Part shown: one piece after another, positions 1 through 9,698 of the stretch
Numbering within the stretch: the stretch's first letter is position 1
How the letters are laid out: every line of letters begins with the position of its first letter
Assembly (NCBI RefSeq): GCF_000156355.1
Contig: NZ_GG657882.1
Coordinates: 1-49,700, forward strand
Direction: 5' to 3'
Source of the DNA: Methylophaga thiooxydans DMS010
GTDB taxonomy: Bacteria; Pseudomonadota; Gammaproteobacteria; Nitrosococcales; Methylophagaceae
DNA: 49,700 nt
The notes under the pieces: model-generated
Databases searched by the model: none
What the model saw: the letters and a program-made list of their open reading frames with translations, nothing else
What the model was told of the DNA's origin: nothing
Position numbers and translations under genes: made by a program

Positions 1-116
1 GCACCACCTAAGGCACACATAAAGTTCGTTCCTGCGTCACGCTTGGCCGGTCCAGCGCACCCAGCGAGTAATGCAGCCGCAAACGCTACTGCTACTAATT
101 TACCTGTTAGTTTCAT
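1..116 (-). CDS. Putative lipoprotein, 5' end only (runs off the window)
   Basis: The first 38 residues are visible on the minus strand, starting at the ATG whose complement lies at 114-116. They form a classic lipoprotein signal: a short basic start (MKLTGK), a hydrophobic alanine/leucine core, and a lipobox LLAGC whose cysteine would be lipidated. The mature part begins CAGPAKRDAG and then becomes glycine/alanine-rich. A good ribosome site (AGAAGGAAGG) precedes the ATG. The rest of the gene lies outside the window, so the family cannot be named; an OmpA-type or glycine-zipper lipoprotein is possible but unproven. Confidence 0.7.
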   Translation of the reverse strand, partial: MKLTGKLVAVAFAAALLAGCAGPAKRDAGTNFMCALGG

Positions 117-200
117 ATTGCCTTCCTTCTCTTCCCGTTAGGTAAGTAAAAAATCGTATTTGATATCAGGATGGCTTATTCCATACAGACATCAGACTGT

Positions 201-215
201 TGTAGTTTGACTACA
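201..215. promoter_or_regulatory. Inverted repeat TGTAGT-TTG-ACTACA upstream of the lipoprotein gene
   Basis: A perfect 6-bp inverted repeat with a 3-bp centre lies 85 bp upstream of the lipoprotein start, in the 176-bp gap between that gene and the end of pilU. Both genes read leftward, so this gap must hold the lipoprotein promoter. The repeat could be an operator or a small hairpin. It has no T-tract, so it is unlikely to be the pilU terminator. Confidence 0.3.
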
Positions 216-292
216 TACAGGGGCTAATTTCAAGTGTCTTGTAATAAATTTCTGTTTTTTCGTTTAATTTTGTATCAAAAATGCTACAAACC

Positions 293-1435
293 TTACATCC
301 TATTCATTATGCCTTCATCTTCTGCTTCCAATGCTAGTCCTTTAACCGCGTCATCTTGCGGTAACTCGCCAGATTCTGCGCCAAGCTTGATCATTAAACG
401 AACTTCATTGCTTGAATCTGCATTTTTGATTGCGTCTTCATAAGTGATTTCACCCGCTTTGTAGAGATCATACACCGCTTGATCAAATGTTTGCATGCCT
501 AACTCTCGCGAGCGTTTCATAACGTCTTTGATCTCTGAAACTTTACCTTTTTCTATCAGATCACCAATGAGCGGTGTATTGAGCAAGACCTCTACCGCAA
601 CGGTTCTACCGCTTCCATCTTTTTTAGGAATCAGTCGCTGCGCAACGACGGCTTTTAGATTTAATGACATATCTAAAAACAGCTGCTTATGCCGCTCTTC
701 AGGGAAAAAGTTAATGACACGGTCCATCGCCTGATTGGCATTATTCGCGTGCAAAGTAGAAAGACATAAATGACCGGTCTCAGCGAAAGCAATCCCATAA
801 TCCATTGTTTCGCGCGCCCGAATTTCACCAATCATAATAACGTCAGGCGCTTGGCGTAGTGAGTTTTTCAGGGCAATATCATATGAGTCGGTATCAATAC
901 CTACTTCGCGCTGAGTTACTACACAACCACTGTGTTTATGATCAAATTCAATGGGATCTTCTATCGTCAAAATGTGTCCGGTACTGTTTTTGTTCCGGTA
1001 ACCTATCATCGATGCCAGTGTCGTCGATTTACCACTACCGGTTGCCCCGACAAAAATCACTAACCCTCGCTTGGTCATGGCGAGCTCTTTGATGATTTCA
1101 GGAACATTCAACTCTTCAATAGTGGGGATTTCGTCCTTGATGCGACGTAGCACCATCGCCACTCTACTTCGCTGATACAAGGCACTCACCCGAAAACGTC
1201 CTGCACCTTTAGTATCAAGCGCGTAATTGCATTCTTTATCTCGCTCAAACGTTTTTTTCTGCTCATCAGACATGGTGCTTAACACCAAATCACGTGCTTC
1301 ATCATCAGCAAGTGAGTCCTGCGACAACGTCGCCATGCGACCACTAACTTTGAGGGTAACGGGACGACCAGCTGTTACAAAGATATCCGAGGCATCATGT
1401 TTCACCGCCGCTTTTAAAATAGTCACGATTTCCAT
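293..1435 (-). CDS. pilU: Type IV pilus twitching motility ATPase PilU
   Basis: Hexameric cytoplasmic ATPase that assists PilT in pulling back type IV pili. The 380-residue protein has the PilT/VirB11 layout: an N-terminal PAS-like domain, Walker A GATGSGKST at about 130-138, Asp box around ILTIEDPIEF (155-164), Walker B with IMIGEIR (200-206) and His box ETGHLCLSTLHANN (219-232). The acidic C-terminal tail of about 40 residues beyond the PilT core is typical of PilU and absent from its neighbour. The start is backed by an AAGGAG site 8 bases upstream. It lies 12 bp downstream of pilT on the same strand, the usual pilTU order, so the two are probably cotranscribed. Confidence 0.93.
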   Translation of the reverse strand: MEIVTILKAAVKHDASDIFVTAGRPVTLKVSGRMATLSQDSLADDEARDLVLSTMSDEQKKTFERDKECNYALDTKGAGRFRVSALYQRSRVAMVLRRIKDEIPTIEELNVPEIIKELAMTKRGLVIFVGATGSGKSTTLASMIGYRNKNSTGHILTIEDPIEFDHKHSGCVVTQREVGIDTDSYDIALKNSLRQAPDVIMIGEIRARETMDYGIAFAETGHLCLSTLHANNANQAMDRVINFFPEERHKQLFLDMSLNLKAVVAQRLIPKKDGSGRTVAVEVLLNTPLIGDLIEKGKVSEIKDVMKRSRELGMQTFDQAVYDLYKAGEITYEDAIKNADSSNEVRLMIKLGAESGELPQDDAVKGLALEAEDEGIMNRM

Positions 1436-1447
1436 CGTTGTCGCTCC

Positions 1448-2485
1448 TTAACGGAATAGATCTTTATTAACAGCTCGAGGTAACGCCTCTGCCTTAGTCA
1501 CTTGCTGACGTCTAACCAGATCTTGTAAGCATTGATCTAAGGTCTGCATACCAATGGCACCACCAGTTTGAATCGCGGAGTACATTTGCGGCACCTTGTC
1601 TTCACGAATTAGATTTCGGATTGCCGGTGTACCAATCATAATTTCGTGCGCAGCGATACGTCCGCCGCCGACTTTTTTCATCAAGGTTTGTGAAATTACT
1701 GCGCGAAGTGATTCCGATAGCATCGAACGCACCATATCTTTCTCAGCTGCCGGGAAGACATCAATAATACGGTCAATAGTTTTTGCCGCCGACGAGGTAT
1801 GCAAAGTACCAAACACCAAGTGACCTGTTTCTGCGGCTGTTAACGCCAAGCGAATCGTTTCAAGATCACGCAGCTCACCGACAAGGATGATATCGGGATC
1901 TTCACGTAAAGCACTGCGTAATGCTTCGCTAAAGCCTAAGGTGTCGCGATGCACTTCACGCTGGTTCACCAAACACTTCTTACTCTGATGCACAAACTCA
2001 ATCGGGTCTTCTATCGTTAAAATGTGCTCGTTATCTTTCTCGTTGCGGTAATCCACCATGCCCGCTAGCGTCGTTGACTTACCTGAACCCGTAGGCCCAG
2101 TAACCAAGACAATACCGCGTGGATTATCGGCAATGGTTTTGAATATTTCCGGCGCCCCTAAGTCCTCGAGAGTTAGCACTTCGGAAGGAATGGTCCGGAA
2201 TACCGCCGCCGCACCACGGTTTTGATTAAAGGCGTTAACACGAAAACGCGCTAAATTGGGAATCTCAAATGAAAAATCCGCTTCCAGAAACTCTTCGAAA
2301 TCCTTGCGCTGCTTATCATTCATGATGTCATAAATCATCGCATGAACTTCTTTATGCTCCATCGGCGGCAAGTTTATCCGCTTCACATCGCCGTCGACCC
2401 TAATCATAGGCGGTTCACCGGCGGAAACATGTAAATCCGAAGCCTTGTTCTTTGCACTAAAAGCAAGCAATTCAGTAATATCCAT
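1448..2485 (-). CDS. pilT: Type IV pilus retraction ATPase PilT
   Basis: Main retraction motor of type IV pili, needed for twitching and DNA uptake. At 345 residues it has the standard PilT length. Visible motifs: Walker A GPTGSGKST (130-138), Asp box ILTIEDPIEF (155-164), Walker B DIILVGELR (198-206), His box around ETGHLVFGTLHT (219-230), and the PilT signature AIRNLIRE (288-295), which PilU lacks. It is the first gene of the pair and is transcribed away from yggS across a 90-bp gap, an arrangement common in Pseudomonas and relatives. Confidence 0.96.
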   Translation of the reverse strand: MDITELLAFSAKNKASDLHVSAGEPPMIRVDGDVKRINLPPMEHKEVHAMIYDIMNDKQRKDFEEFLEADFSFEIPNLARFRVNAFNQNRGAAAVFRTIPSEVLTLEDLGAPEIFKTIADNPRGIVLVTGPTGSGKSTTLAGMVDYRNEKDNEHILTIEDPIEFVHQSKKCLVNQREVHRDTLGFSEALRSALREDPDIILVGELRDLETIRLALTAAETGHLVFGTLHTSSAAKTIDRIIDVFPAAEKDMVRSMLSESLRAVISQTLMKKVGGGRIAAHEIMIGTPAIRNLIREDKVPQMYSAIQTGGAIGMQTLDQCLQDLVRRQQVTKAEALPRAVNKDLFR

Positions 2486-2575
2486 CCACTTTCCCTAGAA
2501 TGATTGTAGTAACCTAAGCGGCTCAAGAATAAAGCAATTGATATAAAGGTAGCGCGCTCATCGCAGGCTTGCAAC
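2486..2575. promoter_or_regulatory. Divergent promoter region between pilT and yggS
   Basis: These 90 bp separate two divergent starts, so each gene or operon must be transcribed from here or from within the opposite coding region. No strong -35/-10 pair stands out by eye. The call rests on gene layout only. Confidence 0.4.
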
Positions 2576-3271
2576 ATGACAGAGATAAAAAAACGCTTCG
2601 AAACCATTTCCAGCAGTATCCGTCAGGCTGAATCGGATGCAAACCGTGCCGAAAAAGCGGTACAACTTCTTGCTGTCAGTAAGACATGGCCCGCGGAGAA
2701 ACTTCGTACAGTTGCCGCTTTAGGCCAAACACGCTTTGGTGAGAATTATCTTCAAGAAGCGTTAGACAAAATTCATGCGCTTGCAGATTTGGAACTGGAA
2801 TGGCACTTCATTGGGCCCATACAATCAAACAAAACACGTGATATCGCGACATTTTTTGATTGGGCACAAACAGTGGATCGACTCAAAGTTGCGAAGCGGC
2901 TTAACGACCAACGCCCACAACAGTTGCCACCGCTTAATGTTTGTATTCAAGTAAATATCGACAATGAAGACAGTAAATCTGGTGTCTCGGTTGAAGAAAT
3001 CCAACCACTTGCCGAAGCGATACAACAATTCGACAAGCTTAAGTTGCGCGGATTAATGATTATCCCAGCCCGCCATGACAATGAAACAGCTCAAGCAGAA
3101 ACGTTTCGACGTGCATTCGAACTTTATCAAAGTCTACAGAGCCAGTTTGATGGTATTGATACTTTATCGATGGGCATGACAGCAGATAGGCAACTCGCTA
3201 TTCAACATGGCAGCACCATGGTCAGAATCGGTACTGCTCTTTTTGGTCAACGCCATACCCGACAAGACTGA
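2576..3271 (+). CDS. yggS: PLP homeostasis protein, YggS/PROSC family
   Basis: A single-domain fold-type III PLP-binding protein that buffers free pyridoxal phosphate in the cytoplasm; it has no known catalytic reaction. The PLP lysine sits in LLAVSK (Lys36). Other family marks are GENYLQEA, EWHFIGPIQSNK, the SKSGV turn, and near the end the phosphate-binding stretch GSTMVRIGTALFG. The length of 231 residues is normal. It heads a plus-strand cluster with proC and yggT, the conserved neighbourhood of this gene in gammaproteobacteria. Confidence 0.94.
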   Translation: MTEIKKRFETISSSIRQAESDANRAEKAVQLLAVSKTWPAEKLRTVAALGQTRFGENYLQEALDKIHALADLELEWHFIGPIQSNKTRDIATFFDWAQTVDRLKVAKRLNDQRPQQLPPLNVCIQVNIDNEDSKSGVSVEEIQPLAEAIQQFDKLKLRGLMIIPARHDNETAQAETFRRAFELYQSLQSQFDGIDTLSMGMTADRQLAIQHGSTMVRIGTALFGQRHTRQD

Positions 3272-3320
3272 TAAGCTTTACACTTAATCAATCACTATAG
3301 AAAAAAACGAAGGTCAATCA

Positions 3321-4154
3321 ATGAAACAATGCACACTCGCTTTCATCGGTGGTGGAAACATGGCTCGCAGCCTGATCGGTGGTCTTATCACTAATGGCTT
3401 TGCCGCAGACAACATTCATGTCGCGGATTCCAGCAATGAAACATTACAGACTCTGACCAATTTATACCCTGTAAGAACCTTTACCGACAATACAGCCGCC
3501 ATCGCTGATGCTGAAGTCGTGATTCTGGCTGTTAAACCTCAACAATTGCAGGCAGTGACACGGCAACTCAGTGCTAACTGGAGTAAAGACAAATTACTTA
3601 TTTCCATTGCGGCTGGCATCCGTTTAGATGACATTTCGCGCTGGCTGGGACAAGAACAAGCAGCGATTGTGCGGGCAATGCCAAATACTCCATCTCTGGT
3701 GCAAGCCGGCGCCACTGCTTTGTGTGCTAATGATCATGTTGAAACAGAGCAGCATGAATTAGCTGAATCCATTCTAAGAGCAGTGGGATTAGCGCTGTGG
3801 GTAAAACACGAACAGCAAATGGATGCAGTCACTGCTCTGTCTGGCAGCGGCCCTGCGTATTTATTTTTAGTGATGGAAGCAATGCAAACAGCAGGTATGG
3901 AGTTGGGTTTACCTGAAGAGACTGCCCGCCTACTGGCACTGGAAACGGCTTTTGGTGCGTCAAAAATGGCTTTGGAAAGCGATGAGTCAGCCTGTGTGTT
4001 ACGTCAGCGAGTTACCTCTCCCGGCGGCACCACGGAACGCGCCCTCGACGAATTTGAAAAGGGTGATTTACGGGGTTTATTCAGCAAAGCATTAACAGCG
4101 GCCGCATCACGAGCAGACGAATTAGCCACGCAACTAGGACAAGATCATGAGTAG
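3321..4154 (+). CDS. proC: Pyrroline-5-carboxylate reductase
   Basis: Catalyses the last step of proline synthesis, NAD(P)H-dependent reduction of 1-pyrroline-5-carboxylate. The N-terminal Rossmann fold shows FIGGGNMARSLIGG, followed by VKPQQL and RAMPNTP. The C-terminal dimerisation/active-site domain carries ALSGSGPAYLF and the family signature VTSPGGTTERAL. The length, 277 residues, is typical. GAAGG lies 7 bases before the ATG. The 3' end overlaps yggT by 8 bp, so the two are translationally linked. Confidence 0.96.
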   Translation: MKQCTLAFIGGGNMARSLIGGLITNGFAADNIHVADSSNETLQTLTNLYPVRTFTDNTAAIADAEVVILAVKPQQLQAVTRQLSANWSKDKLLISIAAGIRLDDISRWLGQEQAAIVRAMPNTPSLVQAGATALCANDHVETEQHELAESILRAVGLALWVKHEQQMDAVTALSGSGPAYLFLVMEAMQTAGMELGLPEETARLLALETAFGASKMALESDESACVLRQRVTSPGGTTERALDEFEKGDLRGLFSKALTAAASRADELATQLGQDHE

Positions 4155-4713
4155 TAGCTACCTTGCCAACCCACTGATTTTTATCGTTGATACCTTATTT
4201 TACCTGTACATGATCGTCGTCGCGTTACGACTCGTCATGCAGTGGGCCAATTGGGAATACCACAACCCTTTAGTCCAATTCATCATCAAAGCAACCCAAG
4301 TACCGGTAAAGTTTTTACGCCAATTTATACCTGCATTGGGTCGCTGGGACACAGCCACAATTGTCTTACTGTTACTGGTGACTTTCGCCAAGCTGCTGGC
4401 AGTAGGCCTTATCATCGGAGCATTACCTAATGGTCTGATGTGGCTCAGCGTGCTTTTGGCCGAGATCTTTTCATTATTTATCAGTATCTTCACTGTCAGT
4501 ATTATTATTGAAGTTATACTCAGTTGGGTAACACCAGCAGGCAGCTACAATCCAGTGGCGCCATTGGTCAGTCGCATGAATGCGCCATTACTACGTCCAG
4601 TCAGAAATCTGATCCCTTCTCTGGGCGGAATAGATTTATCACCACTATTTGTATTGCTTGGTCTGCAAGTATTATCAATGCTGGTCATGCCACTGCTAAC
4701 AGGACAAATCTAA
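4147..4713 (+). CDS. yggT: YggT family integral membrane protein
   Basis: A 188-residue inner-membrane protein made of two similar YGGT units, each with two hydrophobic segments (about residues 8-30 and 67-92, then 95-125 and 160-185). The amphipathic link between the helices of each unit is recognisable: PVKFLRQFIPALGRWD in the first and PLLRPVRNLIPSLGGID in the second, which exposes the internal duplication. The function is not firmly known; the family has been linked to osmotic shock tolerance. The start codon overlaps the end of proC. Confidence 0.92.
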   Translation: MSSSYLANPLIFIVDTLFYLYMIVVALRLVMQWANWEYHNPLVQFIIKATQVPVKFLRQFIPALGRWDTATIVLLLLVTFAKLLAVGLIIGALPNGLMWLSVLLAEIFSLFISIFTVSIIIEVILSWVTPAGSYNPVAPLVSRMNAPLLRPVRNLIPSLGGIDLSPLFVLLGLQVLSMLVMPLLTGQI

Positions 4714-4738
4714 GCCTTCAGGATTGCGCTCAGGCCGC

Positions 4739-4752
4739 AGTCTGATTAGACT
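4739..4752. promoter_or_regulatory. Short palindrome AGTCT-GATT-AGACT before metX
   Basis: A 5-bp inverted repeat with a 4-bp loop lies between yggT and metX. A run of T residues starts 6 bp downstream of it, and the metX ribosome site AAAGGA follows at 4765-4770. It could be a weak attenuator or an operator. It does not match tandem MetJ boxes (AGACGTCT) well. Confidence 0.25.
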
Positions 4753-4781
4753 TAACGCTTTTTTAAAGGAATCACTCCCTT

Positions 4782-5933
4782 ATGCCGGAATCAATACCAG
4801 CCGACTCAGTTGGTTTGGTAAGCCCATCAACACTGCACATCGATGATCCACTGAAGCTGGATTGCGGTCGCGTTTTGCCACATTATGATCTGGTTTATGA
4901 AACCTATGGTGAGCTCAACGCCGAGCACAGTAATGCCGTATTGATCTGTCACGCACTGTCTGGTGATCATCACGCTGCAGGCTTCCATACGATGGAAGAT
5001 CGCAAACCCGGTTGGTGGGATACGGCGATAGGGCCCGGTAAAGCGATAGATACCAATAGATTCTTCGTTGTTTCTGTCAATAACCTGGGCGGCTGTAAAG
5101 GCTCTACGGGCCCTAATACTATTAATCCCGAAACCGGCGAATTGTATGGTCCTGACTTTCCTATCGTCACCGTTTCAGATTGGGTGAGAAGTCAGGCCAT
5201 GCTCGCTGACAAACTGCAGATTACACAGTGGGCCGCTGTTATTGGGGGCAGCTTGGGTGGTATGCAGGCTCTGCAGTGGGCCATCAGCTTACCGGAACGG
5301 GTTCGCCACACGGTCGTGATCGCCGCGGCACCAAAGTTATCGGCACAGAATATTGCTTTCAACGAGGTCGCCCGTACCGCCATCAAATCCGACCCCGACT
5401 TTCATGATGGCTATTACATGGCGCAGAATACCCTACCTCGACAAGGTTTAGGCCTTGCCCGTATGTTGGGTCATATTACCTATCTGTCCGATGAGGCTAT
5501 GGGTGAAAAATTCGGTCGTGAACTACGTAGCGGTGCGATTCAATTTGGTTATGATGTGGAATTCCAGATCGAAAGTTATCTGCGCTACCAAAGCACCAGC
5601 TTTGTCGAACGCTTTGATGCCAACACCTACTTGCTGATGACCAAAGCGTTAGATTATTTCGACCCGGCCAAAGAATTCGATGATGACCTGACCGCTACAG
5701 TGGCAAATATAAAAGCAAAATCGCTAATTATTTCCTTCACCAGTGATTGGCGCTTTTCACCAGTACGGTCGAGAGAAATCGTCAATGCGATGCTGGCAGC
5801 TGGCAAGTCGGTCAGCTATGCCGAAATTGAAGCTCACCAAGGCCATGATGCGTTTCTGATGCCTATCCCCCGTTATCTGGAAATATTCGCGAGCTATATG
5901 CAACAAGTGGCTAACGAAGGGGAAAATCGATGA
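4782..5933 (+). CDS. metX: Homoserine O-acyltransferase MetX
   Basis: An alpha/beta-hydrolase-fold enzyme that acylates homoserine at the start of methionine synthesis. The nucleophile is Ser157 in [12 protein letters not shown]. The acid is probably the Asp in SDWRFSP and the base the His in HQGHDAF near the C-terminus, completing the triad. The oxyanion region HALSGDHH and the [11 protein letters not shown] segment are also present. The length of 383 residues is typical. Whether it uses acetyl-CoA or succinyl-CoA cannot be decided safely here; many gammaproteobacterial MetX proteins paired with MetW use succinyl-CoA. The 3' end overlaps metW by 4 bp. Confidence 0.94.
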   Translation: MPESIPADSVGLVSPSTLHIDDPLKLDCGRVLPHYDLVYETYGELNAEHSNAVLICHALSGDHHAAGFHTMEDRKPGWWDTAIGPGKAIDTNRFFVVSVNNLGGCKGSTGPNTINPETGELYGPDFPIVTVSDWVRSQAMLADKLQITQWAAVIGGSLGGMQALQWAISLPERVRHTVVIAAAPKLSAQNIAFNEVARTAIKSDPDFHDGYYMAQNTLPRQGLGLARMLGHITYLSDEAMGEKFGRELRSGAIQFGYDVEFQIESYLRYQSTSFVERFDANTYLLMTKALDYFDPAKEFDDDLTATVANIKAKSLIISFTSDWRFSPVRSREIVNAMLAAGKSVSYAEIEAHQGHDAFLMPIPRYLEIFASYMQQVANEGENR

Positions 5934-6532
5934 ATTTACGCGTCGACCAACAAATTATCAGTGACTGGATTCCCGATGGTGCCAAAGTACTTGATTTGGG
6001 CTGTGGCAACGGCACACTGCTCAATCATCTGCAACAACGCCAAGTCACTGGCTACGGTCTTGAAATTGATAACAGCAAGTTTGCAGAGTGCATTAAAGCT
6101 GGCATCAATGTTATCCAAGCCGATTTGGACCAAGGCTTATCGCAGTTTGCCGATCAAAGCTTCGACTTTGTAATCCTATCTCAAACCTTACAAGCCATTC
6201 AGCGACCTGACTTTCTATTGAGGGAAATTGTTCGCGTTGGTAAAAAAGGCATTATCGGCTTCCCTAACTTTGGCTATTGGCAATGCCGTGCCCAATTAGC
6301 TTTGGCAGGCCGTATGCCGGTATCAAAGACCTTGCCTAATGCTTGGTATGAAACCCCTAATATTCACCTGTGCACTATTCAAGACTTTGAACGCCTTTGT
6401 GACGATCATCGCCTTGACGTATTGAACCACAGTATCGTTAACCATAAACACAAAGACAGTCTCGGTATTAAACTGCTGCCTAATTTATTTGGTCAGATTG
6501 CCGTCTATCTTGTTCAAAAACAAACATCATAA
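5930..6532 (+). CDS. metW: Methionine biosynthesis protein MetW, methyltransferase-like
   Basis: A 200-residue class I SAM-methyltransferase-like protein that works with MetX in methionine synthesis; in some bacteria it is needed for full MetX activity. Motif I reads [12 protein letters not shown], followed by the acidic GLEID loop, and [10 protein letters not shown] matches motif [13 protein letters not shown] is a strong MetW signature. The start overlaps the metX stop (ATGA) and the end overlaps the pyrE start (TAATG), so metX-metW-pyrE is one translationally coupled unit. Confidence 0.93.
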   Translation: MNLRVDQQIISDWIPDGAKVLDLGCGNGTLLNHLQQRQVTGYGLEIDNSKFAECIKAGINVIQADLDQGLSQFADQSFDFVILSQTLQAIQRPDFLLREIVRVGKKGIIGFPNFGYWQCRAQLALAGRMPVSKTLPNAWYETPNIHLCTIQDFERLCDDHRLDVLNHSIVNHKHKDSLGIKLLPNLFGQIAVYLVQKQTS

Positions 6533-7173
6533 TGAAAACTTACCAGAAAGAATTTATTGAATTTGCCCTTGAAACCGGCGTATTACGATTTGGCTCATTT
6601 ACCCTTAAATCAGGCCGTCAGAGCCCCTATTTCTTTAACAGTGGTCTGTTTAATAGTGGTGCCAGCTTAGCGAAATTAGGCCGTTTTTACGCGCAAACAA
6701 TTGCCGAGTCAGAGGTTGAGTTTGATGTTTTATTTGGCCCAGCCTATAAAGGCATTCCCCTCGCATCGACAACGGTGGTGGCGCTAGCAGATCAGCAACA
6801 ACGTGATGTGCCTTATGTGTTCAATCGGAAAGAAAAGAAAGATCACGGCGAAGGTGGGCAACTGGTCGGTGCAGAACTCAAAGGTAAGGTGTTGATAATC
6901 GACGATGTGATTTCTGCAGGAACCTCTGTACGTGAGTCTGTCGATATTATCCGCGCGGCTGGTGCAGAACCTGCCGGCGTCATTATTGCGCTAGACCGAC
7001 AAGAGCGTGGGCAAGGTGAACTGTCAGCGATTCAAGAAGTACAGGCAGAGCATAATATACCTGTGCTCAGCATCATTTCCTTAAATGACCTACTTGGTTA
7101 TTTGCAAAACAGTGATGAATTAGCTGAATTTTTGCCAGCTGTTCAAGCCTATCGCGAGCAGTATGGGGTGTGA
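6532..7173 (+). CDS. pyrE: Orotate phosphoribosyltransferase
   Basis: Converts orotate and PRPP to orotidine 5'-phosphate in pyrimidine synthesis. The PRPP loop [17 protein letters not shown] is intact, as are the catalytic loop with [11 protein letters not shown] and the N-terminal segment [13 protein letters not shown]. The length of 213 residues matches the family. Its start codon shares one base with the metW stop. Placing pyrE at the end of a methionine operon is a local arrangement, with no obvious attenuator in front, so it probably follows metX expression. Confidence 0.95.
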   Translation: MKTYQKEFIEFALETGVLRFGSFTLKSGRQSPYFFNSGLFNSGASLAKLGRFYAQTIAESEVEFDVLFGPAYKGIPLASTTVVALADQQQRDVPYVFNRKEKKDHGEGGQLVGAELKGKVLIIDDVISAGTSVRESVDIIRAAGAEPAGVIIALDRQERGQGELSAIQEVQAEHNIPVLSIISLNDLLGYLQNSDELAEFLPAVQAYREQYGV

Positions 7174-7182
7174 GCTGATTTG

Positions 7183-7938
7183 TTAGCCCCAGATCAGCTT
7201 TACTGAAATCAACAAGGTTACCACTTCAAAAGCACGTTTAATCCACCGATTGCCATGCTTTAAAGCTAGATGCGCGCCCAAGTAGCCGCCGATCAAGGAG
7301 CCCAGCAATAGAGCCGGTAACCAATCCCAGCGGATATCACCCAGAATGCCTAAGGTAATCGCACCTGAACCATTCCAGAACAATCCCACCATTGTCAGCG
7401 TGTACGCGACTGCGCGTTGGTAATCCATACCAAACCATAGCACCAGCCAGATGGTCACAAACAAGCCCGTCCCCGATGTCAATGAGCCATTGAGAAAGCC
7501 CAGAAAAAATAACACCAAACCACCAATATAAAAGCCTCTGCGACTTCGGTTAATTGGATCATAACTCTGGCCTAGCTGCGCTTTCAGCATGGAATAGATA
7601 CCTAGACCACCGGTGAGTAACCCCAGGGCAATCTCAGCCCATCGATCTGGTACTAACAAAATCACACTACCCCCCAACACGACACCAGGGACACCGGCAA
7701 GAAGCATCAACCAAACAAATTGCCGCTCCAAACGACTGGTTCTAAAGTAACGTAAGACGGCACCGATACCTAAGGCGACACTGGCCACTTTATGTGTCGC
7801 TAAAGCAACGCCAAATGTCAGGCCAAGGAAGATTAAAACCGGAAACTGAATCAGGCCAGCCCCCCCTCCGCTAAACGCTGAAAAGGTATTTGCTACCAAT
7901 GACACCAGAAACAGGATAAATTGCTCTAAAAGGTTCAA
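7183..7938 (-). CDS. TauE/SafE family permease (putative sulfite/organosulfonate exporter)
   Basis: A 251-residue inner-membrane protein with about eight hydrophobic segments arranged as two TauE/SafE halves. The first half begins SAFSGGGAGLIQFPVLIFLG, the second has LGSLIGGYLGAHLALKHG, which are typical of the family. Substrates of related proteins include sulfite and sulfoacetate, but the real substrate is unknown. It is convergent with pyrE (9 bp between stops) and divergent from the next gene with only 30 bp between starts, so its promoter must overlap coding sequence. Confidence 0.85.
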   Translation of the reverse strand: MNLLEQFILFLVSLVANTFSAFSGGGAGLIQFPVLIFLGLTFGVALATHKVASVALGIGAVLRYFRTSRLERQFVWLMLLAGVPGVVLGGSVILLVPDRWAEIALGLLTGGLGIYSMLKAQLGQSYDPINRSRRGFYIGGLVLFFLGFLNGSLTSGTGLFVTIWLVLWFGMDYQRAVAYTLTMVGLFWNGSGAITLGILGDIRWDWLPALLLGSLIGGYLGAHLALKHGNRWIKRAFEVVTLLISVKLIWG

Positions 7939-7968
7939 ATTACCAACAACTCACTTTAGAATAAGCGA

Positions 7969-8646
7969 ATGATGATACGTAAATTTCTCTCTCACAGCAT
8001 CTGCATCCTATCTTTGTTGACGTTATCGTTTTCAGCCATAGCTGACAGACTCTATCGTTTCCCAGATGAAAACGGTGTTTTAACGTTGAGCCGAAGTTTG
8101 CCGCCAGAAGCCGCCCAAAAAGGCTACGTTATTTTGGATGATAAAACGATGCGCGTCATTGAGCGCGTCGCTCCTGCGCCAACAGAAGAAGAAATTGCTG
8201 AAATCAAAGCGCAACAAGCGAAAGCAAAAGAGCAGGAAAAACAAGCTAAGCTAGAAGCTGAAAAAGCTCAGAAACACCGTCAACAGCAAGCCAGTTTTGA
8301 TCGTACATTGCTTATTACATACCCCACAGAGCAAGATTTGATAGATGCTCGCGATAAAGATATTAACTATCGTAAAGAGCAAATTGACTTACACCTTGCC
8401 AAACTCCCTAAGTTAGAACAACACTTAATAGACGTTCAGAAACAGGCGGCAGCACGTGAGCTGAGTGGCAGTAAAATTAGCGATAACATGCAAAAAAGAT
8501 TAGATGCTGCACACGAAGAAATCGCTATTCGCAACCAAGCGATTCAACAATACCGGGCAGAAATCGAATCTTTGTCAGCAGAGTATGCGATAGAGTTGGA
8601 ACGTTTACGTTATTTGCTGCAAAGACGTTCTGAGCGTAATAATTAG
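7969..8646 (+). CDS. Secreted coiled-coil protein with DUF4124-like N-terminus
   Basis: A 225-residue protein of unknown function. Residues 1-26 form a signal peptide ending at SAIADR. The first 35 residues of the mature part ([19 protein letters not shown], then KGYVILD) resemble the DUF4124 type of small periplasmic domain. From about residue 70 the protein becomes Lys/Glu/Gln-rich with long heptad-like helices, probably coiled coil. A second in-frame ATG directly follows the first. Its stop codon overlaps the stop of hisC on the other strand. It is probably periplasmic, with a structural or scaffold role inferred only from composition. Confidence 0.75.
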   Translation: MMIRKFLSHSICILSLLTLSFSAIADRLYRFPDENGVLTLSRSLPPEAAQKGYVILDDKTMRVIERVAPAPTEEEIAEIKAQQAKAKEQEKQAKLEAEKAQKHRQQQASFDRTLLITYPTEQDLIDARDKDINYRKEQIDLHLAKLPKLEQHLIDVQKQAAARELSGSKISDNMQKRLDAAHEEIAIRNQAIQQYRAEIESLSAEYAIELERLRYLLQRRSERNN

Positions 8647-9698
8647 ACCAAACCATCCAGCACGGATAAAAGGTGCTGATTTTCTGATGGTGTACCGATG
8701 GTAATACGTAGAAACTGATCGATGCGGCGCTTATTAAAATGACGCACGATAATGCCTTCTTTACGCAACTTCATCGCTAAATCTGCTGCATCAAACGCTG
8801 GATGACGGGTAAAAATAAAGTTGGCGGCAGATGGCAAAACCTCAAAACCCAACTCATTCAGTGATGCTGTTAACTTGTCACGACTGCTAATAACTTTGTT
8901 ACAGGTATCACGGAAATAAGCATCGTCTTTTATTGCTGCTACCCCTGCGCTAGTAGCCAAGCTATCAAGCGGATAGGAGTTAAAGCTGTCTTTAACGCGG
9001 ACTAAGGCCTCAATCAGATCGGGGTGACCTACTGCGAAGCCAATCCGCATTCCCGCCAAAGACCGAGACTTGGAAAACGTTTGTGTCACTATCAAATTGG
9101 GATAGCTATCGACCAGCGATATCGCCGTTTCACCACCAAAATCAATATAGGCCTCATCAATAACAACCACGGACTCGGTATTGGCCTTTAACAAGCGTTC
9201 AATGTCAGCTAATGCCAATAAGCAGCCTGTCGGTGCATTGGGGTTAGGGAAAATAATACCGCCGTTATCTCGCAAATAATCAGCTATATCAATCTGAAAA
9301 TCATTCGTCAGAGGAATGGTCTGATAGTCGATCTTGTAAAGCTGACAATAAACCGGATAGAAACTATAGGTAATGTCGGGGAACAGCAAGGGCGGCTCAT
9401 GCTGAAACAAAGCATGGAAAATATGCCCAAGCACCTCATCAGAACCATTACCTACAAACACGTTGGCCGTATTTACCTTGTAAAAATCGGCGATGGCCTC
9501 TTTAAGCTCACGCGAGGTTGGGTCAGGATACAAACGCAATTTGTCGCTGACATCAAAATGAATGGCTTCCAATACCTTCGGTGATGGCCCGTATGGGTTC
9601 TCGTTGGTATTCAGTTTGATCAGGTTTGCTATCTTAGGCTGCTCACCAGGTACATACGGCTCAAGATTGTGGACAAACGCGCTCCAGTAGCGGCTCAT
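8643..9698 (-). CDS. hisC: Histidinol-phosphate aminotransferase
   Basis: A fold-type I PLP aminotransferase that converts imidazole acetol phosphate to histidinol phosphate. The PLP lysine is Lys210 in [14 protein letters not shown]. Other marks are [12 protein letters not shown] at the N-terminus, [14 protein letters not shown], the VIDEAYIDF strand, and the terminal arginine region [11 protein letters not shown]. The length of 351 residues is normal. It is the last gene of the his part of the block; its start overlaps the hisD stop by one base (TAATG). Confidence 0.95.
   Translation of the reverse strand: MSRYWSAFVHNLEPYVPGEQPKIANLIKLNTNENPYGPSPKVLEAIHFDVSDKLRLYPDPTSRELKEAIADFYKVNTANVFVGNGSDEVLGHIFHALFQHEPPLLFPDITYSFYPVYCQLYKIDYQTIPLTNDFQIDIADYLRDNGGIIFPNPNAPTGCLLALADIERLLKANTESVVVIDEAYIDFGGETAISLVDSYPNLIVTQTFSKSRSLAGMRIGFAVGHPDLIEALVRVKDSFNSYPLDSLATSAGVAAIKDDAYFRDTCNKVISSRDKLTASLNELGFEVLPSAANFIFTRHPAFDAADLAMKLRKEGIIVRHFNKRRIDQFLRITIGTPSENQHLLSVLDGLV

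Noticed and set aside
4739..4752. MetJ operator upstream of metX
   Set aside because: MetJ sites are tandem copies close to AGACGTCT. Only a single AGTCT/AGACT palindrome is present, so no MetJ site is claimed.
7173..7199. Bidirectional terminator between pyrE and the TauE/SafE gene
   Set aside because: AGCTGAT and ATCAGCT can pair across a 13-nt loop, but the stem is short and there is no T-run on either side.
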